Source: Clostridiaceae bacterium | GTDB taxonomy: Bacteria > Bacillota > Clostridia > Lachnospirales > Lachnospiraceae | DNA: 19,389 bases | NCBI GenBank assembly: GCA_902362865.1 | Contig: CABIYE010000006.1 | Location: 113,567 to 132,955 of the forward strand | Direction: 5' to 3' | Shown: piece after piece, positions 7,470 to 16,000 of the stretch | Position numbering within the stretch: the first letter of the stretch is position 1 | Layout of the letters: every line of letters starts with the position of its first letter | Translations under genes and position numbers: made by a program | The notes under the pieces: generated by a model | The model's input: only the letters and a program-made list of their open reading frames with translations | The model's database searches: none | Told to the model about the DNA's origin: nothing

Positions 7470-7478
7470 TGATATACT
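7470..7478 (+). promoter_or_regulatory. Extended -10 promoter for the GH43/SLH pair
   Basis: TGATATACT (extended -10 with TATACT at 7473-7478) lies about 30 bp before the GH43 start. No good -35 is present at the expected distance, suggesting reliance on the TG element or an activator. The divergent T-box promoter sits about 70 bp away. Confidence 0.45.
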
Positions 7479-7508
7479 TAATTGACTATATGTAAAGGAG
7501 GAGTTTTT

Positions 7509-9416
7509 ATGAAAGGAAAGAAACTATTGGCAGCAATCCTTGCAGTTTCCATGATTCCTGTTTCTGCAATAGCAGTTTCTGCGATTGACAGCAAATCGGA
7601 TGAAAAGCAGCTGCAGGTGCCTGTCGAGACAACGCTTGCGAAGAGCGAGCTTGGCAACCCGTTCCTCGGATTTGACGAGAATGGAAACAGAGTATATGGC
7701 GGTGATCCGTCTATTTTAGTAGATGGAGATACGGTATATGCTTATGTTGGTAATGATACGGCGAGCGGGGAAGGCTATTGGATGCCAAACTGGAGATGCT
7801 ATTCTTCTACCGATATGGTGAATTGGAAGTATGAGAGTATTATTATGGAGAACGGTGATGTTTCATGGGCAGCGAACAATCATGAAGCATGGGCGGCTCA
7901 GGTAATGAAGTATAAGGATAAGTATTATTTCTATTACTGCACAGAAGGAAACAGCAGCGTGAACGGCGGCAAATGTATTGGTGTTGCCGTATCTGACAGC
8001 CCGACAGGACCATTTACCGATATTGGTAAACCGTTGGTAAGAAATATTGATACACCAAATGGAGTACATACCTGGGAAGACATTGACCCGACTGCCTGGA
8101 TTGAGACGGTAGACGGCGTGGAACACCGTGTTCTTGGCTGGGGTAACAACCGTTTCTTTAACTGTGAGCTGAATGAAGATATGATCTCCATCAAAGACAG
8201 AGATGGTAATCCTAATAATTTGTCTGTCGGCTATGGTTCTGGCTATGATATTTCTATTGGAAGAATTAATGGTGTGGACAGAAAGCAGGGCATGAATGAC
8301 AGTAACTCTACATGGACCGCTGATGATGGCAGGACTTATTTCTATACTGAGGCACCGTATTACTTCCGCCGTCAGGACGAGAATGGCAATTACTATGGCA
8401 AGTATTATATGTTCTTTGCGACGAACTGGCGTGAAGAGATGGCATATGCTACCTGTGATACCTATGAGCAGTTCTTGAATAATGACTGGACGTTTGGTGG
8501 AAGGATTATGACGCCGACGGCAACAGCAAATACAAACCACATGGCAGTATTTACTTTTAAGGGACAGGATTATTTTGTATACCATAATGGTACACTTCCG
8601 CACGGAAGCGGATACCGCCGTGTTGCATGTGTAGAAGAACTGAATATTAATGAGGATGGTTCTATTGATCTGTTTACAGAGACATCGACAGGTATCTCAG
8701 GTGTGAGCACGCAGATTACGGATGCAACAGGCGCATATATTGCACACAATGAATTTACCAATACAACAAATGACGGTGAATACCCGAAGGTAGGTAATAA
8801 TGCGCAGCAGGTTCTGGTAAGTGATGATGCGAAGGAAGACGACGCAAAATGGGAACTGGAATTAGGCCTGGCAGATCCGGATAATGACGCATATGTATCT
8901 ATCCAGTCTTATAATAAGCCTGGTATGTATATTACAGTAGAAGATTCCGGTGAGGTTACTCTTGCGCAGCATTGGGATGACAATGATACTGGAAGAGCGA
9001 AAATTACATTCCGCACGCTGGAAGGCTTTGCAGGATATGGCGTGACATTTGAGAGTGTCTATAAGCCGGGATACTATCTGGCAAGCGTTGACGGTGATTT
9101 GGTTCTTACCAAGAATCCGGCGGCAGAGGCATGCTCATTCAACGTAGATACAGATTCTGAGGTTTCTTCTATGAAAGTACAGAAGACAAAACGTATGTAT
9201 ACAGTAGGAAGTGAACTGAATACGGATGATATTCGTATTAAAGCAACCTATGAAAATGGCGATACAAGATGGATTACAGATTTCACTACAGATGCTGATG
9301 AGATTGATATGAGCAAAGCCGGAAATAAGACTCTGACGGTTACTTATACCGAGGATGGCAAGACGCTGACAGAGAAGATTACGATCCGGGTAGTTGAAAA
9401 AGGTAAGACATTATAA
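7509..9416 (+). CDS. Secreted GH43 glycoside hydrolase with CBM42-like and Ig-like domains
   Basis: The start is ATG 7509, seven bases after AAAGGAGG; the in-frame TTG at 7482 would swallow the ribosome binding site. The 635-residue protein opens with a signal peptide (MKGKKLLAAILAVSMIPVSA, cut after about 25). Residues ~60-390 are a GH43 five-bladed propeller: GDPSIL with Asp66 (base), DIDPTAW with Asp193 (pKa modulator) and YTEAPYYF with Glu281 (acid). Residues ~395-548 resemble an AbfB/CBM42 beta-trefoil (VSIQSYNKPGMYI, VTFESVYKPGYYL, LVLTKNPAAEACSF), which binds arabinofuranose. Residues ~555-632 are a Big_3-like Ig domain. Likely activity: arabinofuranosidase or xylosidase on arabinose-bearing polysaccharide. 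It has no SLH or LPXTG anchor, so it is probably released or held by the SLH protein encoded 15 bp downstream. The exact substrate is an inference. Confidence 0.9.
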   Translation: MKGKKLLAAILAVSMIPVSAIAVSAIDSKSDEKQLQVPVETTLAKSELGNPFLGFDENGNRVYGGDPSILVDGDTVYAYVGNDTASGEGYWMPNWRCYSSTDMVNWKYESIIMENGDVSWAANNHEAWAAQVMKYKDKYYFYYCTEGNSSVNGGKCIGVAVSDSPTGPFTDIGKPLVRNIDTPNGVHTWEDIDPTAWIETVDGVEHRVLGWGNNRFFNCELNEDMISIKDRDGNPNNLSVGYGSGYDISIGRINGVDRKQGMNDSNSTWTADDGRTYFYTEAPYYFRRQDENGNYYGKYYMFFATNWREEMAYATCDTYEQFLNNDWTFGGRIMTPTATANTNHMAVFTFKGQDYFVYHNGTLPHGSGYRRVACVEELNINEDGSIDLFTETSTGISGVSTQITDATGAYIAHNEFTNTTNDGEYPKVGNNAQQVLVSDDAKEDDAKWELELGLADPDNDAYVSIQSYNKPGMYITVEDSGEVTLAQHWDDNDTGRAKITFRTLEGFAGYGVTFESVYKPGYYLASVDGDLVLTKNPAAEACSFNVDTDSEVSSMKVQKTKRMYTVGSELNTDDIRIKATYENGDTRWITDFTTDADEIDMSKAGNKTLTVTYTEDGKTLTEKITIRVVEKGKTL

Positions 9417-9431
9417 AGGAGGGGCATTATT

Positions 9432-12400
9432 ATGAAATATAAGAAATTACTTTCTGCATTTCTTGCCACTGCGATGACGGTTGCCACGGTGCTGCCGGGA
9501 GCAGGGACAATCCAGGCAGAAGCGGCAGAAGCTCCGCAGCCGATTAAGACATTTTCCTTTGAAAATGCTCTTGATGGAAGTACGGCAAAGACACAGGCGA
9601 ACAGCGGTGCATACAGCGGAACGATTACATATGACACAGGTAAGAGCGGACAGGCAGTTAAGCTTGGAGACTATGGCCTGCAGATGAATACTGGTAAAAT
9701 CGGAAATGCCTATACCATATCTCTTTGGGTGAATCCGACACAGAATCTGGTGGATAACGGTAGTCTGATTTTTATGGGTGCACCGAAAGGCGCTTCAGAA
9801 TATTGGTCATCCGTTGCCGGTGACGGCGGCGGGGGAAATATTAAGCTGTGGTCCAATAATGGCAGTGATTTTGCCTGGAAAGCGGCATTTACTGGCGTGG
9901 CGTTAGCGAAGGACGAGTGGTCTCTGGTTACTTATACACAGTCCGGCAATGATGCGGTGCTTTATATTAACGGTGAAGCAAAGGGATCAGGAGGAGCAGC
10001 GATTTCTCTGAATCAGGATAATAGTGACCTTTATCTTGGTGTTACAAATTGGGATGCAGATGGTTTGTTCAATGGTCTGGTAGATGAAGTTCAGGTGTAC
10101 GACGAAGCACTGACGGCAGACCAGGTATATGCGCTCTATGATACGACAGCGCCGGAAGATATTTTTGCAGAAAAAGGATTTACCGTAAATGCAGAACTTT
10201 CTGTTTATACAGGAAGAAGTGCGGAACTGGATGTGGTTCTGCCTGTCGGAGTTGCTGCATCTGACGCACAGATTAGCTACAGCTCCAGTGATGCATCTGT
10301 AGCAACCGTGGCAAACGGAACAGTTACAGGTGTGAAAGCCGGTACGGCAACAATTACGACAACCGTGAAAGTTGGAGGTACAACGAAAAATGCAGAGACG
10401 CAGGTAACAGTATCTGATCTTGACGAGACAGAGATTCCGGTTGTAGCAAAATATGAGATGAACAGCGGAAGCGGCGCGGCTGTAGCGGATACGTCCGGCA
10501 ATGGTTTTGACGCGACAATTGTGAATCCGAACGGAACTTCTTATGAGAAGGATGGAGACCGTTCTGTGCTGAAGATTAACTCAGCAGACAGCTATGTTAC
10601 TTTCCCGACAAGTATTTATGAGAAACTGACAAATAAAGAACAGTTCACAATCCAGGCAAAGTATGCGAGAACAACATTAAATAATGCATGGCTGTTCTGT
10701 ATTGGTTCTAAGGCACAGTCTACCGGAACGAATTATTTGTTCTATGCTCCGTTCTTTGGCGGAAATGTACCTCGTGCAGGAATCAAAGATTCTTCTGAGA
10801 GCCTGTACAATTTTGCAAATAAATCATTTAGCGCAGACACCTATTATACAGTAACGATGGTTTTCGATAATGGAACCATTTCTATCTATGTGGATGGTGC
10901 GTTGGTAGGATCACCGCTTGTAACTACGAAGACGATGGCTACAATTGTAGCAAATGGTACGCAGAATGGCGTTCTTGGATTTATCGGAAAATCCTGCTGG
11001 TCAGCAGACCCGAATTACACAGGAAGCGTTGATGAATTCACAATTTATGATGCTGCTCTTACGGAAGACCAGGTTCAGTTATCTGATGCAGATGTATTGC
11101 AGAAGAAGTTAGAAGCGTTGGACATCCTTGGCGATAAGAATGAGTCTCTGGATGCTGTTGTGTATGATCTGAATCTTGTGAAGAGCGCAGATGGATTTGA
11201 TATTAAGTGGAGCAGTGACAATGAAGATGTTATTACTGCAGATGGAAAGGTATTGAATTCTGATGAGGATACACAGGTAACTCTGACAGCTACAGCGTCT
11301 TATGGACTTCTGACAGCAGAAGCAAAATATACTGTTACGGTAAAAGCATTGGATCTTACACTTCTGAAGGCAGTGGTAGCAGAAGCGAAAGAAATGCAGG
11401 CAGATGTCTTTGAAGCAGATTCATATCAGGCTCTGCAGAATGCTTTGGAAGGCATCGACGAGCGTGTGGCAGCCGTGAAGTCACAGCAGGAAGCAGCGGA
11501 TATTGAACAGGAAATCAGGACCGCAGTTAGCAAGTTGGTTTATAAGGAAGATTACAAAGATCCATGGACCAAGATTGAAGCAGCGGCTCCGAAGGAAGAT
11601 GCGGAGTACAAGCCGGGCGAAAGTGAAGCTTTATTCACGATTCCGGAAGGGCTGGAAAACTGCGTAACCGTAGAATACAGCTCTGATAATGAGGAAGTTG
11701 CGACATATGCTGACGGCAAGGTAACAGCCGTAAAAGCAGGTACAGCAATCCTTACAACTACGGTAACAGCAAAATATGATGGATGGAAAATGGAGTATGG
11801 TACTTATGTTACTGTAAAGGGAGAAGAACCATCTGTAACGTCCATCACAGTAAAAACTGCTCCTGAGAAAACGGAGTACAAGATCGGCGAAGAACTGGAT
11901 CTGACCGGAATCGTTATCGAAGCTGCTTACGAGGATGGAACAAAGAAAGAAATCGACATCAAAGACTGTACAGTAACTGGTTTCGATAACACCAAGGCAG
12001 GAACACAGAAAGTTACAGTTACTTACGAAGATCAGACTGTAACCTTTGAGGTAACGGTTTCAACAAAGGCGGTTAGCGATATCTTTGATGATGTCGACAG
12101 CGAAGACTGGTTCAACGATTATGTACAGAATGTATATGATAAGAAAATTATGACCGGTCTTACTCCGACCCACTTTGGACCGACAGATACCCTGGCACGT
12201 GCACAGTTCGCACTGATGCTGTACCGTATGGAGGGAGAACCGGAGGTTACTACCACAACGGCTGCATTCCCGGATGCTGGTGAAAGCTGGTATAAGGATG
12301 CTGTTATCTGGGCGAACCAGAATAAGATCATCACAGGATATACGGACTCCGGTTTGTTCGGACCGGCGGATCCGATTACCCGTGAACAGATGGCAACGAT

Positions 12401-12635
12401 TATGTACCGCTATGCGAACTACAAAAAGTGGGATGTTACGAAATCTGCTGACCTGAGCACCTTCCCGGATGCATCCAGCGTAAGTGCATATGCAAAAGAC
12501 GCGATGGCCTGGGCAGTTGCAAATGAAATCATTCAGGGAAATAACGGACGTCTTGACCCGCAGGGAAGCGCTGTACGTGCACAGGCGGCTACGATTATTT
12601 CCAGATTTATAGAAACTTATCCGGTGTTTGAATAA
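9432..12635 (+). CDS. SLH-anchored non-catalytic surface protein with two LamG domains, Ig-like and FIVAR modules
   Basis: The 1067-residue product has a signal peptide (MKYKKLLSAFLATAMTVATV, cut near AEA at about 31). Modules in order: LamG-like ~37-237, Big_2 ~243-328, second LamG-like ~335-552, degenerate Ig-like ~556-638, FIVAR ~640-707, Big_2-like ~708-797, Big_3 ~799-875, and three SLH motifs ~880-1067 (NDYVQNVYDKKIMTG, ITGYTDSGLFGPADPITREQM, RLDPQGSAVRAQAATIISRF). I see no glycosidase active site anywhere. SLH motifs bind secondary cell-wall polymer, so it sits on the cell surface. LamG modules are sugar-binding candidates, so it may be a binding or scaffold partner of the GH43 enzyme, which is cotranscribed 15 bp upstream (AAAGGAGGGG ribosome binding site). 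Its SLH end is nearly identical to that of the gene at 18898-19389. Confidence 0.88.
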   Translation: MKYKKLLSAFLATAMTVATVLPGAGTIQAEAAEAPQPIKTFSFENALDGSTAKTQANSGAYSGTITYDTGKSGQAVKLGDYGLQMNTGKIGNAYTISLWVNPTQNLVDNGSLIFMGAPKGASEYWSSVAGDGGGGNIKLWSNNGSDFAWKAAFTGVALAKDEWSLVTYTQSGNDAVLYINGEAKGSGGAAISLNQDNSDLYLGVTNWDADGLFNGLVDEVQVYDEALTADQVYALYDTTAPEDIFAEKGFTVNAELSVYTGRSAELDVVLPVGVAASDAQISYSSSDASVATVANGTVTGVKAGTATITTTVKVGGTTKNAETQVTVSDLDETEIPVVAKYEMNSGSGAAVADTSGNGFDATIVNPNGTSYEKDGDRSVLKINSADSYVTFPTSIYEKLTNKEQFTIQAKYARTTLNNAWLFCIGSKAQSTGTNYLFYAPFFGGNVPRAGIKDSSESLYNFANKSFSADTYYTVTMVFDNGTISIYVDGALVGSPLVTTKTMATIVANGTQNGVLGFIGKSCWSADPNYTGSVDEFTIYDAALTEDQVQLSDADVLQKKLEALDILGDKNESLDAVVYDLNLVKSADGFDIKWSSDNEDVITADGKVLNSDEDTQVTLTATASYGLLTAEAKYTVTVKALDLTLLKAVVAEAKEMQADVFEADSYQALQNALEGIDERVAAVKSQQEAADIEQEIRTAVSKLVYKEDYKDPWTKIEAAAPKEDAEYKPGESEALFTIPEGLENCVTVEYSSDNEEVATYADGKVTAVKAGTAILTTTVTAKYDGWKMEYGTYVTVKGEEPSVTSITVKTAPEKTEYKIGEELDLTGIVIEAAYEDGTKKEIDIKDCTVTGFDNTKAGTQKVTVTYEDQTVTFEVTVSTKAVSDIFDDVDSEDWFNDYVQNVYDKKIMTGLTPTHFGPTDTLARAQFALMLYRMEGEPEVTTTTAAFPDAGESWYKDAVIWANQNKIITGYTDSGLFGPADPITREQMATIMYRYANYKKWDVTKSADLSTFPDASSVSAYAKDAMAWAVANEIIQGNNGRLDPQGSAVRAQAATIISRFIETYPVFE
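11826..12055 (+). repeat. Big_3 module copy, inverted relative to the tandem copies at 13897-14844
   Basis: This 230-nt stretch codes for the Ig-like module beginning EPSVTSITVKTAPEKTEY. By hand alignment to the reverse complement of the second tandem unit of the convergent gene I count 13 differences (about 94% identity). The two lie in opposite orientation because the genes converge. Confidence 0.85.
12147..12635 (+). repeat. Long inverted repeat, left arm (3' SLH-coding end)
   Basis: Matches the reverse complement of 18898-19386 with four differences in 489 positions, all within the last 40 nt. The match probably continues past the right window edge. The codon just before the shared part differs (AAA here, GAA there). 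Confidence 0.97.
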
Positions 12636-12664
12636 AGCAATTACGGGACAAGTAATAACAACAA

Positions 12665-12692
12665 AAAGAGGGGCTGGCAACAGCCCCTCTTT
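12665..12692 (+). terminator. Rho-independent terminator after the SLH protein gene
   Basis: A 12-bp stem (core AGAGGGGCTG/CAGCCCCTCT at 12667-12676 and 12681-12690, extended by two A:T pairs) closes a GCAA tetraloop, 30 nt after the stop. The plus-strand T run is short; the minus strand has TTTTTGTTGTT, so it may act in both directions. Confidence 0.75.
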
Positions 12693-12726
12693 GCAGATGA
12701 GGAAGGGCTGTCTGTTGAAAATGCAG

Positions 12727-12783
12727 CAAAAATGGGAGTACAGCTTCTCGGTTCGCCCGATTGGCTGTACTCCCGCTCTTTTT
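12727..12783. terminator. Bidirectional hairpin terminator
   Basis: Arms GGGAGTACAGC (12734-12744) and its exact complement (12764-12774) enclose a small inner hairpin TCGG/CCGA. On the plus strand it is followed by GCTCTTTTT, on the minus strand by ATTTTTGC. On the minus strand it comes directly after the stop of the small remnant frame at 12782-12940, which suggests that it was the terminator of a now mostly lost gene. Confidence 0.75.
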
Positions 12784-12940
12784 ACTTATCGCCGCCATCT
12801 GTCTTTTCTGCTTCCAACGCCTGCCTTGTAAGGCTGGCAACATTGCCGCCTCTTCGGGCCACTTTCATATTAGCGCCACCCTCCTCCGTTCTTTCCTTTT
12901 GTACCCCAGTTGGAGGAATGAGCTTTTTCAGACCTATCAC
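12782..12940 (-). pseudogene. Possible C-terminal remnant of a phage BRO/DinD-type protein
   Basis: The minus-strand frame reads VIGLKKLIPPTGVQKER, then NMKVARRGGNVASLTRQALEAE and a stop at 12782-12784, followed at once by a terminator. The pattern VAR(R/K)GGxVA-x-xxRxxLE recalls the C-terminal tail of BRO/DinD-like phage proteins. No upstream domain is present; the frame further upstream runs into the hairpin at 12971-13034. An alternative is a genuine 28-residue peptide starting at the ATG inside NMKVAR, since GGAGGAGG lies about 12 nt before it. I offer this only as a weak call. Confidence 0.3.
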
Positions 12941-12970
12941 CCTGCTATTCAGATAAAAGAAGAATGAAAG

Positions 12971-13034
12971 GAAGAGACATTCCACAAAAGAATTCAAAGT
13001 TAAAAAAATCTGAATTCTGTAGGAATGTCTCTTC
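12971..13034. repeat. Long imperfect inverted repeat between convergent surface genes
   Basis: Outer arms of 13 bp pair perfectly (12971-12983 with 13022-13034, GAAGAGACATTCC). Inner arms of 8 bp (12989-12996 with 13011-13018, AGAATTCA) also pair, with a 14-nt apical loop and a small unpaired gap between the two helices. It lies about 60 nt past the stop of the large minus-strand gene and could end its transcript, though neither side has a good T run. A miniature mobile element remnant is the other option. Confidence 0.6.
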
Positions 13035-13094
13035 TTTACATATCAGGGATTAAAACCCGGTATTAATCGACAATTTCAGAGAAAATTGCTTTAT

Positions 13095-16000
13095 TTAATC
13101 ACCGAATGTCTCCATAAATCTCTGGATAATAATCGCGCATTCTGCACGGCTTGTGCTACCCTGCGGGTCAAGACGGTAAGTACCATCTGTATTTTCTTTC
13201 CCTTCAATGATTCCATTTTCTACTGCCCACTTCATAGCAGTTTCTGCGAATCCGCTTACCTGTTCTGCATCGGAAAAGCTGCTGAGCTCTGCCGTCTTTG
13301 AGATATCATATTTCTTATAATCCGCATAACGATACATCATAACTACCATCTGCTCACGGGTAATCGGATCGTTCGTTCCAAAGTAGCCGGAATCTGTATA
13401 TCCGGTAACAACCTTCGCATCCGCTGCCCAGGTAACTGCCTTTGAATAGAACTGTCCGTCCGGTACATCCGGGAACTTCGCCTCGTACTCTACTTTCGGT
13501 TCACCGTTAAGCCGGTAAAGAATGGTTGCAAACTGCGCACGTACCAGCGTTGCATATGGTGAGAAGTGCGTAGGATCTGTACCCGTCATGGTTCCTGCAA
13601 AGTAGTTGTAGTATGCCGCATTGTAGAACCAGTCGTCTTCCACCACATCTACGTATGGAAGTTCTTTGCTTTCCAGAGCCTTTGCTGCTTTGTCAAGCGT
13701 TGCAACTGCATCATCAATTTCTTTCTGCGTTGCATCTTCTTTATCCCGAATTGCCTGCGCCTTATTTAAAGCCTCCTGGAATGCTTCCCATGAATCGGCA
13801 GTATAATCATCCGCTTCTAATTTCGCGGCATTTTCAATTGCCTTTTCAAGCTCCTTCTTATTTGCATCATCCGGTTTCGACGCTTCCGTCACTGTAACCT
13901 CAAAGGTTACGGTCTGCTCTTCATAAGTAACCGTAATTTTCTGTGTTCCTGCCTTGGTGTTATCGAAACCGGTTACTGTGCAGTCCTTGATGTCGATTTC
14001 TTTCTTTGTTCCATCATCGTAAGCTGCTTCAATAACAATTCCGGTCAAATCCAATTCTTCGCCAATCTTGTACTCCGTTTTCTCAGGAGCAGTTTTTACT
14101 GTGATGGAAGTTACAGATGGTTCTTTTACAGTTACCTCAAAGGTTACGGTCTGCTCTTCATAAGTAACCGTAATTTTCTGTGTTCCTGCCTTGGTGTTAT
14201 CGAAACCGGTTACTGTGCAATCCTTGATGTCGATTTCTTTCTTTGTTCCATCATCGTAAGCTGCTTCGATAACGATTCCGGTCAGATCCAATTCTTCGCC
14301 GATCTTGTACTCCGTTTTCTCAGGAGCAGTTTTTACTGTGATGGAAGTTACAGATGGTTCTTTTACAGTTACCTCAAAGGTTACGGTCTGCTCTTCATAA
14401 GTAACCGTAATTTTCTGTGTTCCTGCCTTGGTGTTATCGAAACCGGTTACTGTGCAGTCCTTGATGTCGATTTCTTTCTTTGTTCCATCATCGTAAGCTG
14501 CTTCGATAACGATTCCGGTCAGATCCAATTCTTCGCCAATCTTGTACTCCGTTTTCTCAGGAGCAGTTTTTACTGTGATGGAAGTTACAGATGGTTCTTT
14601 TACAGTTACCTCAAAGATTGTGGTCTGTTCTTCATAAGTAACCGTAATTTTCTGTGTTCCTGCCTTAGTATTATCGAAACCAGTTACTGTGCAATCCTTG
14701 ATGTCGATTTCTTTCTTTGTTCCATCATCGTAAGCTGCTTCAATAACGATTCCGCTCAGATCCAGTTCTTCGCCGATCTTGTACTCCGTTTTCTCAGGAG
14801 CAGTTTTTACTGTGATAGACGTTACGGATGGTTCGGATGGTTCTTCTTTTTCCTTTACAGTAATCGTTAAGGAGATAGTCTCGTTCTCTTCTAATAACTC
14901 ATCATCATAAGTCATTTTCAGAATCGGAGTACCGTCTGATGCCCAGTGTACACGTTTTAATCTAGCGTGACGGCATGGGTCGTTCAGAGGTTCACTGTTG
15001 TAAGTAGATTTGGTTCCATCCCATCCACACATCTGATAGTTGTGGCTTGTCGGTCTTGCGTGGTATACGAAGATTACATTGCCATCTTTATCTACGGTAA
15101 AGGAATTATGTCCGGGGCCTTCTTCGCCGCTTACATCACGGGAAGTCAGGAGCGGATAAGGAGTCTTTGTCCATGCTCCGTCAGCCAGAAGGTCAGAGCC
15201 TCCTTCAGCCGTCAGCATACCGATGGAATACATGGAGCCAGTTCCGGAAACAGAGAAACAAAGGTAGATGGTACCATCTTTCTGAAGTACGGTTGCACCC
15301 TCGTTTACAATATTGCGGATACGCTCCCAACCATATTCGGGCTGCGTCAACAGTACAATATTAGAAGTTAATTCATATGGTTTCTCTTCATTGACCTTAG
15401 CCATGTATAAGCTGGAATTTCCGTAAGCAGTTGATGCCCAGATTACATAGCTCTCGCCGTTTACTTCATCTTTGAAGTAAGTCATATCCAGACAGAATGA
15501 GTTCACAATTGCATTTGTAAGGCCTGTGCCGCCGCGCATCTGGTAATCTTTCCACTGAGAAGCTTCATTGGAAGCTTTTAAAGCTGTTTCATATGGATCC
15601 TGGTCGCCCGGTAATACGAGTGCATGGCAGTAGATACCAAATAAACTGCGGCTGTTCTGGCTTTCGGTAAAGTATACGACCCAGTTGTCTCCTACACGAT
15701 GGATTTCCGGAGCCCAGATATAACGATAACCGCGGGATTGCTGGGTTCCATTGCGATCCTCATATCCCTGGTTGCCGACTTTCCATATAGTTACCTGTTT
15801 GCTGCGATCCTGTAATTCTTCCAGAGTTTTTCCTCTTCTTAATACGACACGGTCATACTGCTGGCAATTATCACTTGCGTCAATTTCATCGCCGTCTTCT
15901 GGGAAATAGGATCCTGTCATATAGTAGTAACCGGTCTGTTCATCCCAGAAAATGAATGGATCTGCCATACCCTCAACGAACTTGGTTTCGTCATAGTATA

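Noticed and set aside
7461..7478. Possible CcpA cre site near TGAAAGTGTGATATA
   Set aside because: Too many mismatches to the cre consensus; the extended -10 promoter explains the sequence better.
7482..7508. TTG start nine codons upstream of the GH43 start
   Set aside because: It would place AAAGGAGG inside the coding region and add residues ahead of a clear signal peptide; ATG 7509 has the right spacing.
7509..9416. Cell-wall sorting signal or SLH anchor in the first GH43 enzyme
   Set aside because: The C-terminus ends in an Ig-like domain followed by VVEKGKTL; there is no LPxTG, hydrophobic tail or SLH motif.
12274..12456. A 60-residue frame repeated identically at 19077-19259 on the other strand
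   Set aside because: It is an alternative frame inside the duplicated SLH-coding region; its conservation follows from the DNA duplication.
13897..14844. Regular repeats as a CRISPR array
   Set aside because: The 237-bp units are contiguous, in frame and code for Ig-like domains; there are no short repeats with unique spacers.
14967..15371. 134-residue plus-strand frame opposite the GH43 catalytic domain
   Set aside because: It is antisense to a strongly supported coding region, with no ribosome binding site or recognisable protein features.
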